A stretch of 64,000 nt of DNA from Nocardioides sp. S-1144 (GCF_005954645.2 NZ_CP040695.2:930001-994000), one strand, 5' to 3'. Counted from the stretch's first letter, positions 8,288 through 17,843 are shown. A program made the numbers and translations. Notes: generated by a model not told the origin, from the letters alone.

Positions 8288-9208
8288 ATGCAGCTGCGCC
8301 ACGTCAGCACCAACCTCCGCCAGGGCCTGCGACGCAACCTGTCGATGCACGCCGCCGTCATCCTCACGCTCTTCGTGTCGCTGAGCCTCGCCGGCATCGG
8401 CGTCATGCTCAGCAAGCAGGCCGACCTGACCGCCGAGGCGATCGGCAACGAGCTGCAGATCTCGGTCACCCTCTGCGTGCCCAACGAGTCCGACTTCCCG
8501 CAGTGCGTCGCCGAGGTGACGCCCGAGCAGGAGGCCGCGATCAAGGCCGCGATCGACGAGAACCCCGAGGCCCGCAGCTACGAGGAGATCTCCAAGGCCG
8601 AGGGCCTGCAGAAGATCAAGGACCTCGGCGTCATCGACGAGAAGCAGCTCGAGGGCGACAACCCGATCTTCACCGAGGCCGACGTGCCGAAGACGATCCG
8701 GGTCACCCTCGAGGACCCCGAGGAGTACGAGGGTCTCGTCAGCGCCCTGCAGAACCTCGACGGCGTCCGCGACATCACCACCGCCCGCGAGCTCGTCGGG
8801 CCGGTCTTCGCGACCATCGACGCGATCAAGTGGGCCGCCTGGGGCGCCGCGGCGATCCTGGTGCTCGCCGCGGTCATGCTGGTGGCCAACACGATCCGGC
8901 TGGCCGCGCTCGCGCGCCGCAAGGAGATCGAGATCATGCGCCTGGTCGGCGCCTCGCGGATCTTCATCTCGCTGCCCTTCGTGCTCGAGGCGCTGTTCAA
9001 CGCGGTGATGGGCGTGGCGCTGTCCGCCGGTGCGCTCGCGGCGTTCACGCGCTGGGGGATCATCAAGGGCATCGACCCGAAGTTCGACGGGTTCCCGTTC
9101 GTCGGCTGGCCGGAGTACGGCTTCACCGTGGTCGTGCTCGCGATCGCCGGTCCGGTGCTCACCGTGCTCCCGACACTCCTGCTGACCCGCAAATACCTCA
9201 GATTCTGA
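8288..9208 (+). CDS. ftsX: Cell division membrane protein FtsX
   Basis: A 306-residue FtsX: N-terminal cytoplasmic helix MQLRHVSTNLRQGLRRN, TM1 (about 20-41), an extracytoplasmic domain of about 130 residues with a cysteine pair (CVPNESDFPQC), then three TM segments (about 178-200, 230-255, 275-300) with the family motif RRKEIEIMRLVGAS. FtsX transmits FtsE ATPase cycles across the membrane to a peptidoglycan hydrolase through its extracellular loop. AGGAG lies upstream of ATG 8288. The next gene, an M23 peptidase with coiled coils, is the probable partner. Confidence 0.95.
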   Translation: MQLRHVSTNLRQGLRRNLSMHAAVILTLFVSLSLAGIGVMLSKQADLTAEAIGNELQISVTLCVPNESDFPQCVAEVTPEQEAAIKAAIDENPEARSYEEISKAEGLQKIKDLGVIDEKQLEGDNPIFTEADVPKTIRVTLEDPEEYEGLVSALQNLDGVRDITTARELVGPVFATIDAIKWAAWGAAAILVLAAVMLVANTIRLAALARRKEIEIMRLVGASRIFISLPFVLEALFNAVMGVALSAGALAAFTRWGIIKGIDPKFDGFPFVGWPEYGFTVVVLAIAGPVLTVLPTLLLTRKYLRF

Positions 9209-9261
9209 GTCGCGTCACCTACGGTCGAGACGTTCACTTCCCCGAACGAACGGCAGTCCCT

Positions 9262-10542
9262 GTGCGCTCCTTCCCCGGCGCCGCGCGACAGCGAGTGGCC
9301 GCGACAGCAGTCGCGCTCGTCTCGCTCGCGGCTCTCACCCTTCCCCTGGCCGTCCCCCTGGCCCACGCCGACGAGGACGACCTCAAGAACCGCAAGCGCG
9401 ACGTCCAGGGCCAGATCGACGACGCGGCCGACGACCTCCACGAGGCGAGCCGGCAGGCCTCGCGGGCCAACGCGGCGCTCGTCTCGGCCCGCGAGCGGCT
9501 CACCGCCGCCCGCGCCGACCTGGCCGCGGCGCGCGCGCGACTGGCCGAGGCCCGTGAGCGCGACGCCGAGCTGCAGTCCGAGCTCGACGCGGCCGAGGCC
9601 GCGCTGGTGGCCGCCGACGCGGCCTACGCCACCGGTGTCGCCGAGGTCGAGGAGCAGCGCGGCGTCGTCCGCGACAACGTCATCGGCATCTACACCGACG
9701 GCGACCCGCGGCTCCAGGCGCTGAGCAGCCTGCTCGACAGCACCTCGCTGAGCGACATCAACGACCGCCGGCTGGCCGACCAGGTGATCACCGGCGCCCA
9801 GACCTACGCCTTCGACCGGCTCGAGGAGGTCGAGGCGCAGCTGGCCGACGAGGCCGCCGCCGTCGAGCGGACCAAGCTGGCCGTCGAGACCAAGCGCGAG
9901 GAGGCCGCCGACCACCTCGCCGCGATGCGGACGCTGGTCGAGGAGACCGACGCCGCCAAGGTCGCCGTCCAGGGCTACCTGGGTGAGGCGCGCACCGCCC
10001 GCCAGCAGGCCCTCGCCGCGCGGTCCCGCGACCGCGCCACCCTCCAGGCGCTGAAGCAGCGCGAGGCCCGCATCCAGGAGCAGCTCGAGGCGCTCGCCCG
10101 CCGCCAGGCCGGCCGGACCGGCTACACCGGCGACGCCGGCAACTTCCTCGCCTCCCCGGTCTCCGGGGGCTACGTGACGTCGCCGTTCGGCTACCGCACC
10201 CACCCGATCTACGGCTACTACAGCCTGCACAACGGCACCGACTTCGGCGCCTCGGGCGGCTGCGGCACCCCGCTGGTGGCCTCGGCCGCCGGCCGGGTCA
10301 TCGACACCTACTACGACTCGGTCTACGGCAACCGGCTGTTCCTCTCGGTCGGCAACGTCAACGGCAAGAACCTGGTGCTCATCTACAACCACATGACGTC
10401 GTACAAGGCGTCCGAGGGCGACCGGGTCGGCCGCGGCGAGGTCGTCGGGACGATGGGCACCACCGGCTGGTCGACCGGCTGCCACCTGCACTTCACGGTG
10501 ATGGCCGACGGCACCGCCGTGGACCCGATGCCCTACCTCTGA
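9262..10542 (+). CDS. Secreted coiled-coil M23 (LytM) peptidase, probable FtsEX partner
   Basis: A 426-residue exported protein. The start GTG 9262 gives a signal peptide (about residues 1-33, ending at AHA-DEDD). Residues about 36-280 are Ala/Glu/Arg-rich coiled coil like EnvC; the C-terminal LytM domain keeps zinc ligands His323 and Asp327 (HNGTDFG) and the HLH pair at 408-410, so unlike EnvC it looks catalytically active. Family role: cleavage of peptidoglycan cross-bridges during septum splitting. Position directly after ftsEX suggests it is the hydrolase controlled by that complex, comparable to mycobacterial RipC in role though not in catalytic family. Confidence 0.9.
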   Translation: MRSFPGAARQRVAATAVALVSLAALTLPLAVPLAHADEDDLKNRKRDVQGQIDDAADDLHEASRQASRANAALVSARERLTAARADLAAARARLAEARERDAELQSELDAAEAALVAADAAYATGVAEVEEQRGVVRDNVIGIYTDGDPRLQALSSLLDSTSLSDINDRRLADQVITGAQTYAFDRLEEVEAQLADEAAAVERTKLAVETKREEAADHLAAMRTLVEETDAAKVAVQGYLGEARTARQQALAARSRDRATLQALKQREARIQEQLEALARRQAGRTGYTGDAGNFLASPVSGGYVTSPFGYRTHPIYGYYSLHNGTDFGASGGCGTPLVASAAGRVIDTYYDSVYGNRLFLSVGNVNGKNLVLIYNHMTSYKASEGDRVGRGEVVGTMGTTGWSTGCHLHFTVMADGTAVDPMPYL

Positions 10543-10607
10543 GGCCCGATGGGGCGGAGCTGCGGCGTTCGTCCTCGCGGGGTCACCGGACCTGACAGCC
10601 TGGGTCC

Positions 10608-12497
10608 ATGAGCTTCGTCAAGGCCTGTGCCGGGGCCACCGACCGGCGGGCCGGGAGCGGGTGGGGCCAGGAGGCCGCCGCCGCCTCGGCCCTGGCGGTG
10701 CTCGAGTCGGACGGACCCGACGCGGCGGCGACCGCGCGGATGGGGGCCCTGGCCGCCCGGTTCGGGCTCTCCGAGGTCGAGACCGCGCTGCTCGAGGCGG
10801 CCGCGGCCGCCGAGGAGAGCGTCGCCGGCCACCTGCTGCTCGGCCTGCTCTCGGGGGACGACCGGCCGGGCCGGCCGACCGTGGCGCTCGCCCTCGAGCT
10901 GGGCGGCGCCGCGCCGGGCGCCCGAGCGGCGCACCGGCACCTCGGTCCCCGCACCGCGCTCTCGCGGTACGGGCTGGTGCGGATCGTCGGGACCGACGTC
11001 CTGCTCAGCCGCCGGCTGGTGCTGGGGGACCGGGTGGCCGCCTACCTCGCCGGCGACGACGTCCCCTCGCAGACGACGCTGTCGATGCTGCTCGACCCGG
11101 TCCCGGTGGCCGTCGAGGGCACCGACGAGGTGGTCGCCGCCCTGCGCTCCGACCACGCCCTGGTCTGGGTGCACGCGCCGGGCGGGGGCGCCGGGGCCGC
11201 CATGGCGGCCGCGGCCTGCGAGCGGCTGGGCGTGTCCTGCCTGGTCGCCGACCTCGGCCGGCTGGACCCGTCGGTCCCCGTCGAGGACGGCGTCGCCGGG
11301 CTGGTGCTCGAGGCGGGCCTGAGCGGCAGCGTGCTCGTCGTCCTCGGGGCCGAGCGGGCGCGCCCCGAGTGGCTCTGGCACTCCGCCGTCCCGGTGTGCG
11401 CGGTCAGCAGGGACCCGTGGGACCCCGAGTGGTCCGGCGACCTGCCCGTCACCGTGCTCGCCCCGCGGCTCTCGGTCGCGCAGCGCCAGGAGCTCTGGCG
11501 CCCCCTGCTGGGCGAGGCGTCCACGAGCCGCGAGATCACCACCATGCCGCTCTCGCCCGAGCAGATCGTCACCGTCGGGCGGCACGCCGCCGCCACCGCG
11601 GCCGTCAACGGCGAGGACGGCGTCTCGGCCCAGCGCGTGCGGCAGTCCGCCCGCACCCTGAGCCGCGGTCGCTCCGTGCGCGCCAACGCCGCCTCGGCGG
11701 CCACCCTCGACGACCTCGTCCTGCCGCGGGCCGCGCTCGGTGAGGTGCGCCGGCTGCTCGACTGGGCCCGCTACCGCGACGAGGTCGTGGCGCTCGGGCC
11801 GCTGCACGGCAAGGGCGGCAAGGGCATCGGCATCTGCGCGCTGTTCTCGGGTCCGCCCGGCACCGGCAAGACCCTCGCCGCGCACGTCATCGCCGACTCC
11901 CTGGGGATGGACCTCTACCAGGTCGACCTCTCCAGCATCGTCGACAAGTACATCGGGGAGACCGAGAAGAACCTGGAGAAGGTCTTCGTCGAGGCCGAGG
12001 CCACCAACGCGGTGCTCTTCTTCGACGAGGCCGACGCCCTGTTCGGGTCGCGGTCGGCGGTCACCGACGCCAAGGACCGCTACGCCAACCAGGAGATCGC
12101 CTACCTGCTGCAGCGGATGGAGCAGTTCGACGGCATCACGGTGCTGGCGAGCAACCTGCGCGGCAACCTCGACCCGGCGTTCGCGCGGCGGCTGCACTTC
12201 ATGGTCGCCTTCCCCGACCCCGACGTGGAGACGCGCCGGCGGCTCTGGGAGCACCACCTCGCCGGCCTCGCCCTCGACGCCGACGACCCCGTCGACGTCG
12301 ACTGGCTGTGCTCGACCGTCGAGATGGCCGGCGGCGACATCCGCAACATGGTCCTGGCCGCCGTGTACGCCGCGGTGGCGGAGTCCGCCTCGCTCGGCAT
12401 GCGCCACGTCGACGATGCCGTGCGTCGCGAGCACCTCAAGCTCGGACGCCGTCCCCCGGCCGGGCGCACCAGCCCGGCCGTTCGGGGGACTGCGTGA
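10608..12497 (+). CDS. AAA+ ATPase, eCIS-associated type
   Basis: A 629-residue protein: an N-terminal part (about 1-380) with helical and alpha/beta character including a possible degenerate P-loop-like region, and a C-terminal AAA+ module with Walker A GPPGTGKT (about 415-422), Walker B LFFDEAD (about 469-475), sensor and arginine-finger region GNLDPAFARR. This domain order matches the AAA ATPases (Afp15-like) that accompany extracellular contractile injection systems and DUF4157 proteins; those act as remodelling or assembly ATPases. CAGCCT (10596-10601) lies six bases before ATG 10608, suggesting a leaderless mRNA. It lies 65 bases after the M23 gene and 55 before the DUF4157 gene. No sheath, tube or baseplate genes are in the window. 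Confidence 0.8.
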   Translation: MSFVKACAGATDRRAGSGWGQEAAAASALAVLESDGPDAAATARMGALAARFGLSEVETALLEAAAAAEESVAGHLLLGLLSGDDRPGRPTVALALELGGAAPGARAAHRHLGPRTALSRYGLVRIVGTDVLLSRRLVLGDRVAAYLAGDDVPSQTTLSMLLDPVPVAVEGTDEVVAALRSDHALVWVHAPGGGAGAAMAAAACERLGVSCLVADLGRLDPSVPVEDGVAGLVLEAGLSGSVLVVLGAERARPEWLWHSAVPVCAVSRDPWDPEWSGDLPVTVLAPRLSVAQRQELWRPLLGEASTSREITTMPLSPEQIVTVGRHAAATAAVNGEDGVSAQRVRQSARTLSRGRSVRANAASAATLDDLVLPRAALGEVRRLLDWARYRDEVVALGPLHGKGGKGIGICALFSGPPGTGKTLAAHVIADSLGMDLYQVDLSSIVDKYIGETEKNLEKVFVEAEATNAVLFFDEADALFGSRSAVTDAKDRYANQEIAYLLQRMEQFDGITVLASNLRGNLDPAFARRLHFMVAFPDPDVETRRRLWEHHLAGLALDADDPVDVDWLCSTVEMAGGDIRNMVLAAVYAAVAESASLGMRHVDDAVRREHLKLGRRPPAGRTSPAVRGTA

Positions 12498-12540
12498 GCG
12501 CGAAGGTGGACAATCGGCCAGGGGCCGTCGGGTCCCCCGA

Positions 12541-12545
12541 GGAGG
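12541..12545 (+). promoter_or_regulatory. Strong ribosome binding site of the DUF4157 gene
   Basis: GGAGG at 12541-12545, seven bases before GTG 12553. It fixes the start of the large protein, whose reading frame is otherwise open for about 800 bases further upstream across the AAA gene. Confidence 0.75.
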
Positions 12546-12552
12546 TGGCACG

Positions 12553-15174
12553 GTGGACGTGACGCACGACAGTGCCCGCAAGGTCGAGCCGACCACGGCT
12601 CCCGCCCCCGTCGTCGAGGCGCCAGCGCCGGCCGGCCCGGTTCCGGTCGCCGTCGGCACCATGGTCGTCGGCCACGCCGAGGACCACGCCGAGAAGGACG
12701 CCGACCGGCGCGCCGACAGCGCGCTCGGGCGCCTGCGGGGTCTCGAGCCCGACCGGCACCAGCACGGACCGGGCTGCGAGCACGCCGTGCGCCGCGCGGC
12801 GGCACCGGTCGGCGGCGCCCCGGAGGTGGGCCTCGAGGGAGGCGCGCTCGGCACGGACACCAGCGCGGCCATCGCCGAGCGACGCGGTCGCGGACGCAGG
12901 CTCGAGGAGCCGGTGCTGCGCCGCATGCAGACCGCCTTCGACACCGACCTGTCCGCCGTCCGCATCCACGACGACGCGGCCGCGGCGACCCTGAACCGTC
13001 AGGTGAGCGCGCGCGCCTTCACCACCGGCAAGGACATCTTCTTCGGCGCCCGGCAGTACGCCCCCGACACCACCGAGGGCGAGCGGGTGCTGGCCCACGA
13101 GCTGGCCCACACGCTGCAGCCCGCCTCACCGGTCCGGCGCACCGCCACCGAGGCCAAGGAGGTGATCCCGACCGGTGCCGTGAAGGACCGGGTCAGCGCG
13201 ATCGACACCCCGACGGCGGCCACGGAGTCGACGCGAGGAGCCGCCGAGGTCGAGGCGGCACCCGACCTGGACACGACGGTCGCCGACCAGCTCCCGGCGG
13301 CCTACGCGGCCATGCCCGACCTGCTCAGGCTGACGGGCCCCGAGGTGCGCAGGCTGGCCCAGGACGTGTCGATGACCGGTCCGCTGATGGACGTGGTCAA
13401 GGGCGCGTTCGAGGCGAACTGGTTCAAGGCCAAGGAGTGCCTGGTCTTCGGCAAGTGGCCCGGCGCGAAGCCGGCCTTCTCCCACGAGGCCGGCCTGAGG
13501 CTGATGAAGGCGTTGACCGAGCTGCGCGGCAACGTGCACACCGAGATCAAGAAGGAGGTTCCCGAGCGGGTTCGGAAGAGGATCAGGACCGCGCTCGAGG
13601 CCGCCAAGGCTGCCGAGGGCGCCGCGTCGGAGGCCGACAAGCCCCGGTTCGCCGACCGGGTGCGGCAGCTCGAGGTCGACGCCAACCTCCCCGCCGACGA
13701 CCTGATCTTCTTCATCGGCTCGGTCGGCGCCGACAGCGTCACCTCCGACGTCGACGTCTCCACGGCGGGCTCCTACACCGAGTGGGGCGTCGTGGCCTAC
13801 AACCAGTACTTCCGCGAGAAGCTCGGGGTCTCCTACGACGCCGGCACCGTCTTCGACCTGAACGTCTACGCGAAGGACTTCATCTTCAAGGCCAAGGACA
13901 CCGAGACGGTGACCCGGTCGGCCGGGTCGACCAAGGTCACGACGGACGTCGTGCCCGGCACCGAGAACCCGGCCGAGGAGGGGAAGCTGTCGGCCGAGGA
14001 GCGCAAGGCCCAGGACGACGACCAGGAGACGTGGGCCCTGACCCACGTGGCGCGCTTCCTCGACCCCACCGGGTGGGCCACCCACACCGCGACGATCCTG
14101 CTGGCGATCGAGGACCCGGACCGGCGCACGCAGCAGCGGGAACGCTTCGAGGAGGCCTGGGCCAGGGCCTCGGCGTTCCGGGACCGCCTCGAGGCGACCA
14201 TGGAGGACCTGGCCGAGGTCGTCGAGCCCGGTGCGGCGTCGGCGTGGGGCCAGGGCGACCAGCAGCACCACGCCGAGGGAGCGCTGCTGATGCGCGCCGC
14301 CAACCAGATCTACGAGGCCGAGCTCCTCAAGCTCAAGGCGGCGCGCGAGGAGATCGCCGTGCTGCGGGGCAAGGACCTCGCCGCCGACGACCCGGGCCGG
14401 GAGCGGCTGATGGCCCTCGTCGCGGAGATCCCGAAGCTGGTGTCGCAGGCCTCGCTCTACGCCAACGAGGTCTACGGGTCGGGCGGCGCGACCGTCCACG
14501 CCGTGGTCGGGATGCAGGGCCGCAACAAGCGGCTCGAGAACGGTCCCTCCGAGAAGGCGAAGGACGACGCGGCCGGCACGACGCTCGAGCACGACGTCGT
14601 CGTCCACATCCCGGTCGCCCAGTGGTTCCAGACGTTCAACGACAACCTCGGCGACGTGCTCAAGGACTTCCAGCACTTCGGCGTCAAGCACGGTGACCAC
14701 GAGCCCGACTACTGGTACGCGGCGTTCAAGATGGGCAAGTACGTCGACCGGATGCTCGACGCGATCCCGCACCTCTCCCAGGGTGCCGACGCCATGGTCA
14801 CCCCGAAGCAGACGGCGGCGACGCTCGCCCTCCCGGCGTACCAGGCGTTGAAGAAGCTCGCGAAGCAGCACGTCGACAAGAAGGCGGGCGTGGCGAAGAC
14901 CGACCCCAAGAAGCTCGCGAAGGACGACTTCTTCAAGGAGTTCGGCGCGGCCCAGGTCGCCGAGGTCCGCAACCAGGCACTCGCGCTGTGGGCGAAGGTC
15001 CGTGGCGACGTCACCAGCGCCCCGCCGAAGGCGCCGGCCGGCAAGGCCGGGTCTTCCGGCGGGGGCGCCACGAAGCCCGGCTCGGGCGGCTCGGCCGCGC
15101 CCGGCGACGACCGGGCCGTGCTCGAGTCCCTCCAGGGCCGGGTCAAGAAGCTCGCCGAGGCGTTCTCGTCGTGA
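12553..15174 (+). CDS. DUF4157 protein with putative nucleotidyltransferase-like region (candidate toxin/cargo)
   Basis: An 873-residue protein without signal peptide or membrane segment. Residues about 118-190 are a DUF4157 domain (LRRMQTAFDTDLSAVRIHDD, then VLAHELAHTLQ with HExxH at 182-186), found at the N-terminus of many eCIS-associated toxins and cargo. Further on, FFIGSVGADSVTSDVDVS has Gly389-Ser390 and Asp399/Asp401, followed by FDLNVYAKD with Asp435: the GS...DxD...D pattern of nucleotidyltransferase-fold enzymes. The C-terminus is Lys-rich with a Gly/Ser/Pro linker (about 835-855). The stop overlaps the GTG of the pentapeptide gene. Known: DUF4157 proteins associate with injection systems and toxins. 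Inferred: this is an effector whose activity is NTP transfer. Chosen start GTG has a good ribosome site. Confidence 0.8.
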   Translation: MDVTHDSARKVEPTTAPAPVVEAPAPAGPVPVAVGTMVVGHAEDHAEKDADRRADSALGRLRGLEPDRHQHGPGCEHAVRRAAAPVGGAPEVGLEGGALGTDTSAAIAERRGRGRRLEEPVLRRMQTAFDTDLSAVRIHDDAAAATLNRQVSARAFTTGKDIFFGARQYAPDTTEGERVLAHELAHTLQPASPVRRTATEAKEVIPTGAVKDRVSAIDTPTAATESTRGAAEVEAAPDLDTTVADQLPAAYAAMPDLLRLTGPEVRRLAQDVSMTGPLMDVVKGAFEANWFKAKECLVFGKWPGAKPAFSHEAGLRLMKALTELRGNVHTEIKKEVPERVRKRIRTALEAAKAAEGAASEADKPRFADRVRQLEVDANLPADDLIFFIGSVGADSVTSDVDVSTAGSYTEWGVVAYNQYFREKLGVSYDAGTVFDLNVYAKDFIFKAKDTETVTRSAGSTKVTTDVVPGTENPAEEGKLSAEERKAQDDDQETWALTHVARFLDPTGWATHTATILLAIEDPDRRTQQRERFEEAWARASAFRDRLEATMEDLAEVVEPGAASAWGQGDQQHHAEGALLMRAANQIYEAELLKLKAAREEIAVLRGKDLAADDPGRERLMALVAEIPKLVSQASLYANEVYGSGGATVHAVVGMQGRNKRLENGPSEKAKDDAAGTTLEHDVVVHIPVAQWFQTFNDNLGDVLKDFQHFGVKHGDHEPDYWYAAFKMGKYVDRMLDAIPHLSQGADAMVTPKQTAATLALPAYQALKKLAKQHVDKKAGVAKTDPKKLAKDDFFKEFGAAQVAEVRNQALALWAKVRGDVTSAPPKAPAGKAGSSGGGATKPGSGGSAAPGDDRAVLESLQGRVKKLAEAFSS

Positions 15175-15734
15175 CGGCCCTGACCCAGCAGCAGCTCGAG
15201 GCGCTCGTCAGCGTCGGTGCGGTCGACTTCACCGGCAAGGAGCTCGACGGTCTCGACCTGCGCAACCTCCTGCTCGGGGCCGCCCGGCTGGACGGGCAGC
15301 GGCTCGGCCGGTGCCGCCTCGACGACGCGTCGTTGCGCGGCGCGAGCCTCGTCGGCGCCGACCTGGGCGACGTCGTCGTCCGGGGCGCGGGGCTCGAGGA
15401 GACCCGCCTCGACGACGCGACCTTCGACCGTGGGGACCTGTCGCACTGCGACCTCGAGCGCGCGACGGCGCCGGACGTCTCGTTCCGCGACGCCCGGATC
15501 ACCGGCGGGGTGTGGAAGCTCCTCGACGCGCCCCGAGCCTGCTTCGACGGCGCCCACCTCGACGGGGTGGTGCTGCACCAGGCCGAGCTGGTCGAGGCGA
15601 CGTTCCGCGGCGCCGTCCTCACCGGCTGCCGGTTCAGCCGGGCCGTGCTCGACGGCGCCGACTTCACCGGCGCCACCCTCACCGACTGTGACTTCGAGGG
15701 CGCCACCAGCAGCACCCCGCAGCCCTGGCAGTAG
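15171..15734 (+). CDS. Pentapeptide repeat protein
   Basis: A 187-residue protein made almost wholly of A(D/N/S)LxG-like pentapeptides from about residue 17 (e.g. [29 protein letters not shown]), predicting a right-handed quadrilateral beta helix. Such proteins can mimic DNA or cap protein complexes, and often occur in eCIS and toxin loci. GTG at 15171 overlaps the TGA of the DUF4157 gene (GTGA), so the two are co-translated; one possibility is an immunity, chaperone or scaffold partner. An N-terminal TQQQLEAL helix precedes the repeats. Confidence 0.85.
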   Translation: MTALTQQQLEALVSVGAVDFTGKELDGLDLRNLLLGAARLDGQRLGRCRLDDASLRGASLVGADLGDVVVRGAGLEETRLDDATFDRGDLSHCDLERATAPDVSFRDARITGGVWKLLDAPRACFDGAHLDGVVLHQAELVEATFRGAVLTGCRFSRAVLDGADFTGATLTDCDFEGATSSTPQPWQ

Positions 15735-15778
15735 CCGCCGGTCGAAACGACCTTGCCACCGCCTGGGATGATGGACGG

Positions 15779-16258
15779 ATGGCCAGGGAGCAGGGGCGCA
15801 AGCTGATCGCGCAGAACAAGAAGGCGCGGCACGACTACGCCATCGACGACGTCTTCGAGGCCGGCCTGGTGCTGCAGGGCACCGAGGTGAAGTCGCTGCG
15901 CCAGGGCCGGGCCTCGCTGGTCGACGGGTTCGTCGACATCGACCGCGGGGAGGCGTGGCTGCACGGCGTCCACATCCCCGAGTACTCGCAGGGCACCTGG
16001 ACCAACCACGCCGCCCGCCGCAAGCGCAAGCTGCTGCTGAACCGGGTCGAGATCGACAAGATCGAGCGCCGGGTCAGCGAGAAGGGGCTGAGCGTCGTCC
16101 CGCTGTCGCTGTACTTCCTCGACGGCCGCGCCAAGATCGAGATCGGCGTCGGCAAGGGCAAGAAGTCGTGGGACAAGCGGCAGTCGATGGCCAAGCGCGA
16201 CGCCCAGAACGAGATCCAGCAGGAGGTCGGGCGCCGCCTCAAGGGCATGCGTGACTGA
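15779..16258 (+). CDS. smpB: SsrA-binding protein SmpB
   Basis: A 159-residue SmpB, which binds tmRNA and delivers it to stalled ribosomes. Family motifs: [30 protein letters not shown], and the basic C-terminal tail [18 protein letters not shown]. Length is normal. GATGAT (15767-15772) is six bases before ATG, a leaderless-type start. The tmRNA itself is 1.7 kb downstream (17941), so the usual smpB-ssrA proximity is kept with two enzymes between. Confidence 0.97.
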   Translation: MAREQGRKLIAQNKKARHDYAIDDVFEAGLVLQGTEVKSLRQGRASLVDGFVDIDRGEAWLHGVHIPEYSQGTWTNHAARRKRKLLLNRVEIDKIERRVSEKGLSVVPLSLYFLDGRAKIEIGVGKGKKSWDKRQSMAKRDAQNEIQQEVGRRLKGMRD

Positions 16259-17138
16259 GGAGCACCCCGACGCTCCCGCGGTCCGGGAGTTCTGGACGAC
16301 GCTGGGACTGCCCGGGCTCTTCGACGTCCACGTGCACTTCCTGCCGCCCAACATCCAGCGCGCCGTGTGGGCGGTCTTCGACCAGGCCGGCCCGAAGATC
16401 GGCCGCCCCTGGCCGATCCGCTACCGGACCTCGCACGAGGAGCGGCTGCTCACCCTCGAACAGATGGGCGTGCGCCACTTCTCGACGCTGCCGTACGCCC
16501 ACAAGCCGGGCGTCGCGACCTACCTCAACGGCTGGTCGGCCGAGTTCGCCGCCGGCCGGTCGCAGGTGCTCCGGTCGGCGACGTTCTACCCCGAGCCGGA
16601 CGCCGCGGCCTACGTCGCCGCGGAGGTCGCGGGCGGCGTCGACATCTTCAAGATCCACCTCCAGGTGGGGGAGTTCCACCTCGACGACCCGTTGCTCGAC
16701 GAGGTCTGGGGCCTCCTCGAGGACGCCGGCACCCCGGTCGTCGTGCACGCCGGCTCGGGGCCGGTCGGCAACGACTTCACCGGGCCGGCGTCGATGCAGC
16801 GCCTGCTGCGCCGCTTCCCGCGGCTCGCGGTCATCGTGGCCCACCTCGGTGCACCGGAGTGCGAGGCCTTCCTGGCCCTGGCCGAGAGGCACGAGCGGGT
16901 GCACCTCGACACCACGATGGTCTTCACCGACTTCTTCGGCGTCGACTACCCCGCCGACCTGCTGCCGCGGCTGCGCGACCTGCAGCCGAAGGTGCTGCTG
17001 GGCTCGGACTTCCCGACCATCCCGTACCCCTACGTGGAGCAGCTGTCCGGGCTGGCCGCGCTCGACCTGGGCGACGACTGGCTGCGCGACGTGTGCTGGC
17101 ACAACGGCGTCCGGCTCCTCCTGTCCAACGGGGGCTGA
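16251..17138 (+). CDS. Amidohydrolase family 2 protein
   Basis: A 295-residue TIM-barrel metal hydrolase with metal-ligand motifs FDVHVHF (about 24-30), VVHAGSG (about 164-170), VAHLGAPE (about 198-205) and the catalytic/metal Asp in GSDFPT (about 250-255). This is the ACMSD/2-pyrone-carboxylate lactonase type (amidohydrolase 2), which acts on carboxylated aromatic or small-molecule substrates by decarboxylation or hydrolysis. The GTG start lies inside the last codons of smpB (8-base overlap), implying coupling. Substrate not predictable. Confidence 0.85.
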   Translation: MTEEHPDAPAVREFWTTLGLPGLFDVHVHFLPPNIQRAVWAVFDQAGPKIGRPWPIRYRTSHEERLLTLEQMGVRHFSTLPYAHKPGVATYLNGWSAEFAAGRSQVLRSATFYPEPDAAAYVAAEVAGGVDIFKIHLQVGEFHLDDPLLDEVWGLLEDAGTPVVVHAGSGPVGNDFTGPASMQRLLRRFPRLAVIVAHLGAPECEAFLALAERHERVHLDTTMVFTDFFGVDYPADLLPRLRDLQPKVLLGSDFPTIPYPYVEQLSGLAALDLGDDWLRDVCWHNGVRLLLSNGG

Positions 17139-17156
17139 GCGGTCCACACTGGCCGG

Positions 17157-17843
17157 GTGACCGGTCGGCGGCGTGAGGGCGAGGAGCGGCACTGGGCGAC
17201 GATCGCCCTGGAGCGCCGGGCCCTCGCCGACCTGGTCGCCACCCTCACCCCGCAGCAGTGGGCGACGCCGAGCCTGTGCCCGGCCTGGACGGTCCACGGC
17301 GTCGTCGCCCACCTGGTGAGCGTGCAGGAGGCCGACCGCCGGCAGCTGGCCGGAGCCGTCGTCCGGGGGCGGGCCCTGCCGCCGCGCGTCGTCCTCGCCC
17401 TGGCCGCCGACCTCGACGGCTGGTCGGGCGCCGACCTCGCCGACGGGCTGCGCCGGCACGCCGGGAGCCGGTTCCACCCGCCGGGGCTCGGCGCGCGCTC
17501 GGCCCTGACCGACGTGATGGTGCACCGCGTGGACGTCGCCGTGCCCCTCGGGCTCCCGGTCGACCGGCCCGCCGCGCACTGGACCCCGGTGCTCGACTTC
17601 CTGCTCTCCGGCCTGCCGATGCTGGGGTCGATCCGCGGCGGTCGGCCGCGGCTGCGCTACCGCGCCACCGACGTGGACTGGCACGGCGGGCGGAGTGGGC
17701 GGGGTGGGCCGGGCACCGAGGTGTCCGGCACCGCCGCCGCGCTGGCGACCACGATCGCGGGCCGCCCGGCCCTGGTGCACGAGCTCGACGGACCCGGCGT
17801 CGCAGCGCTGCGGGCCTGGGTCGGTGCCGGCGCGGCGTCCTAG
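17157..17843 (+). CDS. Maleylpyruvate isomerase/DinB-family mycothiol-dependent protein
   Basis: A 228-residue protein of the mycothiol maleylpyruvate isomerase N-terminal (MDMPI/DinB-like four-helix) family: ERRALADLVATLTPQQWATPSLCPAWTVHGVVAHL has the conserved PS.CPGW.v.DvvaHl-type motif, and metal-ligand histidines fit H52 (VAHL) and VMVHRVD further on. Such proteins perform mycothiol-dependent transfers or detoxification. CACACT is six bases before GTG 17157, so probably separately transcribed. Substrate unknown. Confidence 0.8.
   Translation: MTGRRREGEERHWATIALERRALADLVATLTPQQWATPSLCPAWTVHGVVAHLVSVQEADRRQLAGAVVRGRALPPRVVLALAADLDGWSGADLADGLRRHAGSRFHPPGLGARSALTDVMVHRVDVAVPLGLPVDRPAAHWTPVLDFLLSGLPMLGSIRGGRPRLRYRATDVDWHGGRSGRGGPGTEVSGTAAALATTIAGRPALVHELDGPGVAALRAWVGAGAAS

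Noticed and set aside
12553..13152. DUF4157 HExxH region as a secreted metalloprotease
   Set aside because: No signal peptide or lipobox is present and the third zinc ligand is not evident; DUF4157 association with toxins and injection systems is a better reading.
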